From assembly GCF_000411255.1 (NCBI RefSeq), contig NZ_KE150413.1, positions 610,794-674,793 of the forward strand: a DNA stretch of 64,000 nt, written 5' to 3'. The stretch's first letter is position 1. The number at the start of each line of letters is the position of its first letter. The position numbers were made by a program, and so were the translations under genes. The stretch comes from Paenibacillus sp. HGH0039. Lineage in GTDB: Bacteria; Bacillota; Bacilli; Paenibacillales; NBRC-103111. The notes under the pieces were generated by a model. It was not told where the DNA came from. It searched no databases and saw only the letters and a list, made by a program, of their open reading frames with translations. Below, one piece after another: positions 7,955 through 16,029 of the stretch.

Positions 7955-8902
7955 ATGAAACTGGACAGCTCGAATGTGAGCAGGGCGGCCGCGTCGGCTC
8001 CCAAGAAGCCGTTTTGGAATCACCGGAGGAAAGAAGCGACGATAGGCTGGCTGTTTCTGTCCCCGGAGCTGATCGGCATTGTGCTGCTGTATTTATTCCC
8101 GGTCTTATTTTCCCTTTATATGAGCTTATGCGACTGGAACCTGCTGGGCGGGATGTCTTCCGTCAAATTCGTCGGTCTGCAAAACTATGTGGAAATGTTT
8201 CAGGACGATAAGGTTCTTGCCGCGATCAAAAACAACTTGATCTACACCGTTCTTACGGTACCGGTCGGCATGGCGCTGTCACTGGTGCTCGCGGTGCTGA
8301 TTCACACGAAAGTGTACGCGCAGAGCTATTTTAAAGTGGCGTTTTTTATTCCGTACATTTCGTCGATCATCGCGGTCGGTGCGGTCTGGAGCGCTTTGTA
8401 CCACCCTTCGCTGGGACCGATTAACGGCTTTCTGAAAAGCATGGGAATCGACAATCCGCCGATGTGGCTGGCCGATCCGAAGTATGCCCTGCTGTCCATC
8501 GCGATTATCGCCATTTGGGCGGGACTGGGCTATCAGATCATTATTTATATGGCGGGCCTGTCCGGAATCCCGGACGATATGTACGAAGCCGCCAGCATCG
8601 ACGGCGCGAGCTCCCTGCAGAAGTTTTATAAAATCACGATGCCGATGCTCGGCCCGACGAATACGTTTCTGTTTATCACGCTGCTGATGGGTTCGTTCAA
8701 GGTATTCGATCTGATCGCCTTCCTGACGAGCGGCGGACCCAATAACGCTTCCACGGTGCTGGTGTACCGGATTTACGAAGAAGGCTTCCGCAACTTCCGG
8801 ATGGGCTACGCTTCTTCGATTTCGTGGCTGCTGTTCGCCATTGTCGGCATTATCACTCTGATTTCCTGGCAGATTCAGAAGCGCCAGGTTCACTACGGAT
8901 AG
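7955..8902 (+). CDS. CUT1-type sugar ABC transporter permease 1 (MalF-like)
   Basis: A 315-residue permease with six predicted membrane segments; the first is IGWLFLSPELIGIVLLYLFPVLFSLYMS (about residues 30-57). The coupling EAA motif reads YEAASIDGASSLQKFYKITM. I chose the ATG at 7955, 8 nt after AGAGGTG; a TTG two codons earlier is possible. Its partner permease follows 12 nt downstream. No ATPase gene is present, as is common for these importers, which share an MsmX-type ATPase encoded elsewhere. The context suggests uptake of uronic-acid-containing oligosaccharides. Its promoter carries the shared repeat motif. Confidence 0.88.
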   Translation: MKLDSSNVSRAAASAPKKPFWNHRRKEATIGWLFLSPELIGIVLLYLFPVLFSLYMSLCDWNLLGGMSSVKFVGLQNYVEMFQDDKVLAAIKNNLIYTVLTVPVGMALSLVLAVLIHTKVYAQSYFKVAFFIPYISSIIAVGAVWSALYHPSLGPINGFLKSMGIDNPPMWLADPKYALLSIAIIAIWAGLGYQIIIYMAGLSGIPDDMYEAASIDGASSLQKFYKITMPMLGPTNTFLFITLLMGSFKVFDLIAFLTSGGPNNASTVLVYRIYEEGFRNFRMGYASSISWLLFAIVGIITLISWQIQKRQVHYG

Positions 8903-8914
8903 GAGGAAGCACGT

Positions 8915-9751
8915 ATGAGTCTGCGCAAATTCGACTTCTGGAAATTGTTTAACACCGTGATTATCGGCCTGTTCTCCCTGTGCTTTCTCATTCCGCTCCT
9001 GTGGATGACCTCGGCGGCCATGAAATACGAGAAGGACGTCATGGTCTTCCCGATCCAGTGGATTCCGCAGGCATGGAACGCGTTAGGGAACTTCAAGGCC
9101 GTCTGGGCCGGCAATGTCCCGTTTCACCTGTTTTATTTTAACTCTATCAAACTGTCCGTAATCGTTACGGCTCTGACGCTGATCATCTCCTCGATGGCCG
9201 CGTTCTCGTTCACGAAGCTGAACTTCCGGGGACGCAATATCGCGTTTACGCTGCTTCTGACCTTTATGATCGTGCCGGAACAGGCAACGCTGATTCCCCG
9301 CTTCCTGCTGATCCGCTGGCTTGGCCTGTACGATACGCATCTGGCGCTGATCCTGATGATGATGTTCTCGATCTATTTCACATTCTTGCTGCGGCAGTTT
9401 ATGATGAGCATACACAGCGACTTCATCGAAGCCGCCAAAATCGACGGCGCGGGTTACTTCCGCATTTACTGGCAGATTATGCTGCCGCTCTGCAAGCCGA
9501 TTCTTGCGACAGTCGCGATCATCAAATTCATCTGGACGTGGAACGACTACCAGATGCCGCTTATTTTCCTGCTGGACAAAGAGCTTTATCCGATTACGCT
9601 CGGTATTCAGCTCTTCAAGGACGATTATGCGGACAACTTCGCGGTGCTCATGATGGCTTCTTTATCCGCCATTATCCCGCTTCTGGTTATTTTTATCGCC
9701 CTGCAAAAACACGTGATCAAGGGTATTGCCCTCGGCGGTGTGAAAGGATAG
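8915..9751 (+). CDS. CUT1-type sugar ABC transporter permease 2 (MalG-like)
   Basis: A 278-residue permease with six membrane segments; the first is TVIIGLFSLCFLIPLLWMTS (about 14-33). Its EAA loop is IEAAKIDGAGYFRIYWQIM, and it ends with the family-typical HVIKGIALGGVKG. The start ATG has AGGAGGA upstream and lies 12 nt after the first permease, so they form one operon. The binding protein gene follows but has its own activator-type promoter, which would allow higher expression of the lipoprotein than of the membrane subunits. Confidence 0.9.
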   Translation: MSLRKFDFWKLFNTVIIGLFSLCFLIPLLWMTSAAMKYEKDVMVFPIQWIPQAWNALGNFKAVWAGNVPFHLFYFNSIKLSVIVTALTLIISSMAAFSFTKLNFRGRNIAFTLLLTFMIVPEQATLIPRFLLIRWLGLYDTHLALILMMMFSIYFTFLLRQFMMSIHSDFIEAAKIDGAGYFRIYWQIMLPLCKPILATVAIIKFIWTWNDYQMPLIFLLDKELYPITLGIQLFKDDYADNFAVLMMASLSAIIPLLVIFIALQKHVIKGIALGGVKG

Positions 9752-9760
9752 TGCCGAACG

Positions 9761-9843
9761 CGCAAAATCGTGCACAGAGTCAAAATTGTTCACGGAAGTA
9801 GTCAAATTGTTGCACAACGTTTGCCCGGCGCGGGGGCTATAAT
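9761..9843 (+). promoter_or_regulatory. Activator-type promoter for the sugar-binding lipoprotein
   Basis: Three related 15-mers: CGCAAAATCGTGCAC (9761-9775), GTCAAAATTGTTCAC (9779-9793) and GTCAAATTGTTGCAC (9801-9815). A consensus TATAAT lies at 9838-9843, again 22 nt after the last repeat and without a consensus -35. The layout matches the promoters at 7858 and 14764. Confidence 0.75.
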
Positions 9844-9889
9844 ACCGATTGTAAAGGAAAACACATACAGGTTGAGGGGGAACAACACA

Positions 9890-11224
9890 ATGAAAAAGGC
9901 GACGGCATGGGTACTTATCTGCGTCATGTTGGCCATCACGGTTCTCAGCGGCTGCGGCAAGTCCGAAGAAGGCTCCGCAGGCAAAGACAGCTCCGGCAAA
10001 CCGGTCACCATCAAGTATTACAACTGGGATAACGAAACCCAGGCGCAATCGACCAAGAAATATATCGATCAATTCCAGGAAAAATATCCGAACATCAAAG
10101 TTCAGCATATTTCTCTGGTACCGGGGAACTCCCTGGAGTCTCTCAAAAAGCTCGACGTCCTGCTGACATCCGGCGAGAAAGTCGATGTCGTCATGTTCCC
10201 GAGCATCAGCGAGCTGGATACGCGTGTAGCCAACAAAGTGCTGGCTCCGCTGGATGAATTTTACGCTAAAGACAACGTGAAGCCGGAAGAAGAGTACTTT
10301 GTCAATCCGAAGTTTGAAGGCAAGTATTACGGCATCCAAAACAACATCACGACCAACTTCGTGCTTCTGAATAAAGACGCTCTGGACGAAGCGGGCCTGC
10401 CGGTTCCGAAACTGGGCTGGACGTGGGACGAATTCCGCGAATACGCCAAGAAGCTGAACAAAGGCGAAGGCACGGAAAAACGCTACGGCGCTTACTTCCA
10501 CAACTGGCCGATGTACGCCAACCCGGACGCGCAAATTTACATGCAGCATCCGTTCCTGACGGAAGAAGGCAAAACGAACTTCGACAGCCCGACCTACACG
10601 TATTTCTTCAATCTCCGCCGCGCGATGGAGAAGGAAGACAAGACGGCGAAGCCTTACGCGGACGTGATCGGCGCGAAACTGAACTACCGCGCGGAATTCT
10701 TTAACCAGAAAGCGGCTATGCTGCTGTCCGGTTCCTGGATGATCAGCGAAATCGGGGATACGCAAAAATTCCCGCATACGTTCAAAACGGCCGTCGCGCC
10801 GGTACCGGTTCAAAAGAAAGGCGATTCGACCGATATGTTCATGGGGGGCAACTACATGTCCGTAGGCGCAAGCTCCGAGCATAAACAGGAAGCCTACCAG
10901 TTCATGCGCTTCATGTCCACGAACCTGACGGACGCGCGCGCCGAGCTTCCGGGCTGGAAGAAAGGCGATGCCAAGCCGCTTGCGGAACGTATGATCGGCC
11001 AGAACAAGGACCTGTACGATGTGGATTCCCTGATGTACACGCTATTCGGTGCAGGCATTAAGGCCCTGCCGCCATCCAAGAACAGCATTTCTTACGCGGC
11101 TGCTCTGGACAAAATCCTGACAGACGGATTCAGCATGTTCATTCTGGACAACAAGAAAGTGGAAGACGTTCAGAAATGGATGGTAGACGAAGCGAACAAG
11201 GTCATCGAGAAAAATAAAAAGTAA
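9890..11224 (+). CDS. Sugar ABC transporter substrate-binding lipoprotein
   Basis: A 444-residue family 1 extracellular binding protein. The signal peptide MKKATAWVLICVMLAITVLSGC ends in a lipobox (VLSGC, Cys22), followed by a charged linker and the mature fold starting VTIKYYNWDNETQ. I chose ATG 9890, preceded by GTTGAGGGGG; the frame is open upstream but only through the promoter repeats. It captures the oligosaccharide for the two CUT1 permeases just upstream. The aromatic and charged composition fits an acidic oligosaccharide ligand, but this is only inferred from the downstream lyase/hydrolase genes. A hairpin follows at 11242. Confidence 0.9.
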   Translation: MKKATAWVLICVMLAITVLSGCGKSEEGSAGKDSSGKPVTIKYYNWDNETQAQSTKKYIDQFQEKYPNIKVQHISLVPGNSLESLKKLDVLLTSGEKVDVVMFPSISELDTRVANKVLAPLDEFYAKDNVKPEEEYFVNPKFEGKYYGIQNNITTNFVLLNKDALDEAGLPVPKLGWTWDEFREYAKKLNKGEGTEKRYGAYFHNWPMYANPDAQIYMQHPFLTEEGKTNFDSPTYTYFFNLRRAMEKEDKTAKPYADVIGAKLNYRAEFFNQKAAMLLSGSWMISEIGDTQKFPHTFKTAVAPVPVQKKGDSTDMFMGGNYMSVGASSEHKQEAYQFMRFMSTNLTDARAELPGWKKGDAKPLAERMIGQNKDLYDVDSLMYTLFGAGIKALPPSKNSISYAAALDKILTDGFSMFILDNKKVEDVQKWMVDEANKVIEKNKK

Positions 11225-11241
11225 TTCAAGGACGATTCTGC

Positions 11242-11273
11242 GGCAAAGACCTCCTGAACTGGGGGTTTTTGCC
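11242..11273 (+). terminator. Terminator-like hairpin after the binding protein
   Basis: 13-bp stem GGCAAAGACCTCC-TGAACT-GGGGGTTTTTGCC (two G:T pairs). The U-rich part is inside the stem rather than after it, so termination may be partial and allow some read-through into the sensor kinase. Confidence 0.55.
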
Positions 11274-11298
11274 GTAGCCCGTTTTCGGGCGTTCTTGG

Positions 11299-11336
11299 TA
11301 TAGTGAGAAAAACACCCGGTACGAAAGCGCTTGCGA
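11299..11336 (+). promoter_or_regulatory. Candidate promoter and cre-like site before the YesM/YesN pair
   Basis: TATAGT at 11299-11304 is a possible -10 box. ACGAAAGCGCTTGCGA at 11321-11336 is a nearly symmetrical match to the CcpA-binding cre consensus with two paired mismatches. It lies downstream of the promoter, where CcpA could block elongation. Carbon catabolite control of a sugar regulator would be expected. Confidence 0.4.
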
Positions 11337-11360
11337 AGGTCCGGACAGAGGAGGAGCGCC

Positions 11361-13100
11361 ATGCTGCAGAGCTCGTTTTACCGCAAAATACAATTCTCGT
11401 TCCTGATCTTCATCCTGCTGCCGATCGTGACCGTATCCTCGCTCGCTTACATCACGATCAAACGGACCACCATGGATAAAATGGAAGCGGCCAACCAGTC
11501 GATTCTGCAGCTGATGACCAAGGACATCGAGAAATTGCTGGACGATATCTCCTTCGCTTCGCATTTTTACGTGCAAAATGTGGAGATTCGGGACAACCTC
11601 CGCGAAATTCAAGGCATGACCGGTATTCATACCTTTGACGATTTCAATAAGTATACCAAAATCCGCAACAGCTACGATCAGGTGTCGATTAACGCCTTGA
11701 ACAAGTATGTGCGGCTGTTCCTGGTTAACGATACGGGCTTTATCGTACCGTATATGGACGTGGGGAGCGGGCAGACGCTGCCGCAGATGGAGAGCGACTG
11801 GAAGACGGTCAAGCCGCGGATTGTGCTGGACAACCCGACCAGCATCCAATGGCTCGGAACGGTCGCGGGATCGGGTCCGGATAAGGACACGTACTACTAC
11901 TTGTCGAGGGTTATCCGGGACTCGGAAACCGGAAGCCTGCTCGGAACGCTGATGATCGGCATTTCCAGCACGTACTTCGATCCGTACTTTTCGTCGTCGA
12001 CTTCCGGCCAGTTTACGCTTTTCGAGAAGAACGGGCAGCGCATCGCGGGCAATGCCTCCATCGCTTATTCGGAGCAGGAGCTTCCGAGAAAACAGGGAGA
12101 GCGGAATATCCGCAGCGAGGCGGTCATCGCCCAGGGCAACTGGAAGCTGGTGTACGAGACGCCGGAGAAAACGGCCACGGGACAAATTACGCAAACGTTC
12201 TTTGTCAGCGCCATGGCCGTAGCGGTGTTTATTATCATGTTCCTGATGCTGTCCTTCTTCCTAGCGCGCAGCCTTCACCGCCCGATCCGCAAGCTTCAGC
12301 GGATTGCGCACCAATTCGGGGAAGGGAACCGCAGCATCCGCTTCCCGGATAAAGGCAGAGACGAAATCAGCGATCTCGGCCGCTCCTTTAACTCGATGCT
12401 CGACGAGATCAACGGGCTTATCGCCGGCATCGAAACCGAGCAGGAGCAGAAGCGCGTGCTGGAGCTGCAGGCCTTGTTCGCCCAGATCCGGCCGCATTTT
12501 CTTCTCAATACGCTGAATTCGATCAAATGCAGTCTGTACGTGTCGGACGACAGGCTGCACGGGCGGATGATCGATTCGCTGAGCAGCTTGCTCCGCGCTT
12601 ATATGAGAGTGAACGAGCCGTCCACGCTGCTAAGCGAGAGCGTACTTTTGAAGCATTACCTGGAGATCATGAACATGCGCAATGATCTAGCGCTGGAGCT
12701 TTCCGTCCGGATTCCGGCCGAGCTTGAGAGACAGCCGATGCCGATGCTGCTGCTCCAGCCGATCGTCGAGAACGCGGTGGTGCACGGCTTCGTCGACAAG
12801 GAGGAGGGCGGTTCCATTGCGCTCACGGCAGAACGCGCGCAGGATCGGATCATGATCCGCATCTCCGATAACGGCAGAGGAATGTCGGACGGGCAGCTCA
12901 GGGAGCTGCAGGCCGTGCTGAACCAAGACCCGGACCAGCAGTCCTCGTACCGCCGTGTCGGCCTGCTTAACGTGCTGCAGCGTATGCGGCTGACCTACGG
13001 CATGTCGGCGGAGATGGGAATGGAGCGCAGCGAAAGCGGGGGCGTGACAGTGCGGCTGTCATTCCCGATTCAACCTTCAGAGGGGGAGAGCCATGTATAA
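11361..13100 (+). CDS. YesM-family sensor histidine kinase
   Basis: A 579-residue membrane kinase. A membrane segment at about 9-31 and another at about 285-308 enclose an extracellular sensor domain; then comes HAMP (about 308-362). The His_kinase domain has FAQIRPHFLLNTLNSI (phospho-accepting His379), followed by a HATPase with N box LLLQPIVENAVVHGF, G1 box SDNGRGM and GLLNVLQRM. ATG 11361 has GAGGAG 5 nt upstream; the ten codons before it are unlikely to be used. Its stop overlaps the YesN gene by 8 nt. YesM-type kinases sense saccharides taken up by adjacent CUT1 systems, matching this neighbourhood. Confidence 0.92.
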   Translation: MLQSSFYRKIQFSFLIFILLPIVTVSSLAYITIKRTTMDKMEAANQSILQLMTKDIEKLLDDISFASHFYVQNVEIRDNLREIQGMTGIHTFDDFNKYTKIRNSYDQVSINALNKYVRLFLVNDTGFIVPYMDVGSGQTLPQMESDWKTVKPRIVLDNPTSIQWLGTVAGSGPDKDTYYYLSRVIRDSETGSLLGTLMIGISSTYFDPYFSSSTSGQFTLFEKNGQRIAGNASIAYSEQELPRKQGERNIRSEAVIAQGNWKLVYETPEKTATGQITQTFFVSAMAVAVFIIMFLMLSFFLARSLHRPIRKLQRIAHQFGEGNRSIRFPDKGRDEISDLGRSFNSMLDEINGLIAGIETEQEQKRVLELQALFAQIRPHFLLNTLNSIKCSLYVSDDRLHGRMIDSLSSLLRAYMRVNEPSTLLSESVLLKHYLEIMNMRNDLALELSVRIPAELERQPMPMLLLQPIVENAVVHGFVDKEEGGSIALTAERAQDRIMIRISDNGRGMSDGQLRELQAVLNQDPDQQSSYRRVGLLNVLQRMRLTYGMSAEMGMERSESGGVTVRLSFPIQPSEGESHV

Positions 13101-14685
13101 CGTCATGCTGATCGACGACGATGTGCCGATGCTGAAATATTTGCACAAACTGATTGACTGGGAAACGTGCGGTCTTCACGTAGCCGGAGAAACTTACTCC
13201 AGCGTGCGGGCGCTGCAGATGTTCAAGGAGCTGCTGCCCGACATTGTCGTGACCGATATCGGTCTGCCGCAGATGAACGGGCTGGAGCTTGCCGCCCAGT
13301 TCTCGAGTATCAAGCCGGGAGTCCGGATTATTTTTCTGACCTGCCACGAGGATTTTCATTATGCCAAACAAGCGCTGCTGCTTAACGCCGACGATTATCT
13401 CATCAAGGACGAGCTGACGGAAGACCAGCTTCTCCGAAGCCTGAAGCAGTCCGTGGGACGGATTCAGCAGTCCGTCGTCAGTCTGGAGCAGGTGTCTTAC
13501 CGGGAGGACGTAAACCGCAACCGGGATCTGCTGAAGGAATCTCTGTTTCAGCGGCTGATCAAGGGAACGGAGGCGGACGGCCTGCTCGGATACGCCGAGC
13601 GTCTCGGAGTGGAATGGAAGCATCCGGCTTACGCACTGCTGCTTGGGCACTTGTCTCTTGCCGGTCTTCCCGAAAAATACGCGAGCCGGGACATGCCGCT
13701 TTTGCGCTACGGCGTTTACAACATCGCGTGCGAGGTGGCCCAGACGTACGAAGGCGTCACGGTTTTCAACACGGGCGATTTTCTCGTCATTCTGCTCAAT
13801 TACCGGCCCGGGCTGACGTTTAACGAAAAGCAGTACCTCTACGATTACACGGCCGATCTGCGGGACAAGTGCGACCGGTTTCTGCATGTGGGCTTGCGGT
13901 TTTTAACCAGCCCGGCGAGGCTGGAACTGTCTTCGGCCGGCCCGACCTTCCGGAGCATGGTCAAGAACCGGTACCGCTTCTACTACGCGGACTCGGGATA
14001 TGTCGCGCCGAAGTTCGACGACGGGTCGGAGGTGTACTATTTGCCCGCGGAAGGGCTGTTCGGGCAGGAGCTCGAAGACATCGGGGCGGCCGCGGCCCAT
14101 CGCGACCATGCGCTGCTGGAGGGGGCGATCGAACGCATCCGCCGGACGGCGTGCGGCAAGCTGGCCGATCCCGAGGAGCTGAACCGGCTGTGCGTCCGGA
14201 AGGCCCGCCAGCTGTTTATTCAGCAGGCCCGGCCCGGCGCGGACACGGAGGAAGACGAATGGATTCCGTATCTGCAGACGGCTCTGCACGTCGATGATGC
14301 GCTCGCCGTCTTCGGCTGGATGATTCAGCGGCTCATGATCGGAGTCGATACGGGGGCCGCTCCTGCCGTGAAAGAGCCGAAGCTGCAGGTGATCGACGAT
14401 TACATTTACCGGCACCTGGGAGAGAACGTAAGCTCGATCGACGTGGCGGAGCACCTGTTCATGAATCCGAGCTATTTCTCCCGGTACTTCAAACGCCTGA
14501 CGGGTGAGAGCTTCACCGATTACGCGCATCGGTACAAGGTGAAAATCGCCTGCAAGGCGCTTCAGATGTCGGAAGACCCGGTGGAGCTGATTGCCGCCAA
14601 GCTCGGCTATTCGGACCGGACTTATTTTTCCAAAGTGTTTAAAAAGTACACCGGCCGGACGCCGCGAGAGTATCGGGAGAGATAA
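13093..14685 (+). CDS. YesN-family response regulator with AraC DNA-binding domain
   Basis: A 530-residue regulator. The receiver domain (1-120) has acidic residues in LIDDD, phospho-acceptor Asp55 in VTDIGLPQMNG and a conserved Lys in LIKDE. A long middle region (about 130-420) follows, then an AraC/XylS double helix-turn-helix (about 432-530) with SSIDVAEHLFMNPSYFSRYF and LGYSDRTYFSKVFKKYTGRT. It is co-transcribed with the kinase (8-nt overlap). It is the only AraC-type response regulator in the locus, so it is the best candidate to bind the repeated GTCAAAATNNTGCAC sites before the permease, binding-protein and GH88 genes. Confidence 0.92.
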   Translation: MYNVMLIDDDVPMLKYLHKLIDWETCGLHVAGETYSSVRALQMFKELLPDIVVTDIGLPQMNGLELAAQFSSIKPGVRIIFLTCHEDFHYAKQALLLNADDYLIKDELTEDQLLRSLKQSVGRIQQSVVSLEQVSYREDVNRNRDLLKESLFQRLIKGTEADGLLGYAERLGVEWKHPAYALLLGHLSLAGLPEKYASRDMPLLRYGVYNIACEVAQTYEGVTVFNTGDFLVILLNYRPGLTFNEKQYLYDYTADLRDKCDRFLHVGLRFLTSPARLELSSAGPTFRSMVKNRYRFYYADSGYVAPKFDDGSEVYYLPAEGLFGQELEDIGAAAAHRDHALLEGAIERIRRTACGKLADPEELNRLCVRKARQLFIQQARPGADTEEDEWIPYLQTALHVDDALAVFGWMIQRLMIGVDTGAAPAVKEPKLQVIDDYIYRHLGENVSSIDVAEHLFMNPSYFSRYFKRLTGESFTDYAHRYKVKIACKALQMSEDPVELIAAKLGYSDRTYFSKVFKKYTGRTPREYRER

Positions 14686-14763
14686 CCCGGTGCTCTTTTT
14701 TTGTGTAAAAAAAGGCCGTCCGTCGGCTTGTGAGAGACCCGCGGGCATGTTGCGGAACCCCAG

Positions 14764-14827
14764 GTCAAAATAGTGCACATCCCTGCCAAAATCACACCTG
14801 TGTCGGAGGTGCGGCTCCCGTTACAAT
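14764..14827 (+). promoter_or_regulatory. Activator-type promoter for the GH88/heparinase operon
   Basis: Direct repeats GTCAAAATAGTGCAC (14764-14778) and GCCAAAATCACACCT (14785-14799) start 21 bp apart. TACAAT at 14822-14827 lies 22 nt after the second repeat. The geometry is the same as at the two transporter promoters. The site also shows that the GH88 protein cannot start at the upstream GTG at 14773, which lies inside it. Confidence 0.7.
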
Positions 14828-14886
14828 GGACGCATCACACTCAGATTGTTAAAGGACAGGTTTTCAGACGGGAAAGGGGAATGGCC

Positions 14887-16029
14887 ATGTGGAAGGCGGC
14901 AATTGAAGATGCGGTGCTCAAAACGCGCCGGAATATCGGGAAGTTCGGCGACAAGTTCCCGCACGTGAGCGACGGTGGCAGTTACGAACTCCGGGATAAC
15001 GACGAATGGACATGCGGATTTTGGCCGGGCATGCTCTGGCTCTGTTACGAATATACAAAGGACGAAGTGTTTCTGGAAGCGGCGCGGAGCACCGTAAGCG
15101 GCATGAAAAAACGGATGGAAGAGAACAAGGTGCTGGCCCATCACGATATCGGATTTCTGTACTCGCTTTCCTCCAAAGCGGAATGGATCATACTCGGGGA
15201 CGAGGACGCCAAAAATTTGACGCTGGAGGCGGCCGACAAGCTGCTCGAACGCTGGAACGACAAGGGGCAGTTTATTCAGGCTTGGGGCCCCATGGGTGAC
15301 GAAACAGAGGGCGGCCGCATCATTATCGATTGTCTGCTTAACCTGCCGCTGCTTTATTGGGCTTACGAGCAAACGGGGGACGAAAAATACCGCAATACCG
15401 CCGTTATTCAGGCGGATAAAAGCAGACGGTTCCTCGTGCGCGGGGACGACAGCTCTTACCATACGTTCTTTTTCGAGCCGGTTACGGGGGAACCGATCGG
15501 AGGCGCGACTCATCAGGGCTTTACGAACGGTTCCACATGGAGCCGCGGCCAGGCATGGGGCGTATACGGTTTTGCCCTGTCGTATCGGTATACCGGCAAT
15601 GCGGCGTACCTGGAAACGTCCAAGCGGATGGCGCGCTACTTCGCGTCCCAACTGCCGGAGGACTCCGTGGCGTATTGGGATTTCTATGCGGAAGTAACGC
15701 CGGAGACACCTCGGGACAGCTCGGCTTCAGCTATCGTTGCCGCGGGTTTGCATGAGCTGATCGGACTCCTGGAGCCGGATGACCCGGACCGGGCCGAGTT
15801 TGCGGATCTGCTGGAACGTTCGCTTGCTTCTCTCGTGAAAAACTATTCGACGACCGGCGAACCCGAAGCGGAAGGGCTGCTTAAGCACGGGTCCTATCAT
15901 GTACGGGGAAATCTCGGCCTCGATGACTATATGGTGTGGGGCGACTACTATTATCTGGAAGCCTTGATGCGCATGGAACGGAACATTCCAGGTTACTGGT
16001 ATGACCGCAAGGAGCGGACCTTAGGATGA
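14887..16029 (+). CDS. GH88 unsaturated glucuronyl hydrolase
   Basis: A 380-residue (alpha/alpha)6-barrel enzyme that removes delta-4,5-unsaturated uronic acid from the non-reducing end of oligosaccharides made by polysaccharide lyases. Key residues are His86-Asp87 in HHDIGFLYSL and Asp148 in IIIDCLLNLPLLYW; they align by position with the known catalytic pair near residues 88 and 149 of the Bacillus enzyme. I chose ATG 14887, 7 nt after AAAGGGG; ATG 14881 is too close to that site. There is no signal peptide, so it acts in the cytoplasm. It overlaps the heparinase-like gene (ATGA). Confidence 0.9.
   Translation: MWKAAIEDAVLKTRRNIGKFGDKFPHVSDGGSYELRDNDEWTCGFWPGMLWLCYEYTKDEVFLEAARSTVSGMKKRMEENKVLAHHDIGFLYSLSSKAEWIILGDEDAKNLTLEAADKLLERWNDKGQFIQAWGPMGDETEGGRIIIDCLLNLPLLYWAYEQTGDEKYRNTAVIQADKSRRFLVRGDDSSYHTFFFEPVTGEPIGGATHQGFTNGSTWSRGQAWGVYGFALSYRYTGNAAYLETSKRMARYFASQLPEDSVAYWDFYAEVTPETPRDSSASAIVAAGLHELIGLLEPDDPDRAEFADLLERSLASLVKNYSTTGEPEAEGLLKHGSYHVRGNLGLDDYMVWGDYYYLEALMRMERNIPGYWYDRKERTLG

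Noticed and set aside
14773-14886. Upstream GTG start for GH88
   Set aside because: It lies inside the activator site and before the -10 box; the extension has no family similarity.
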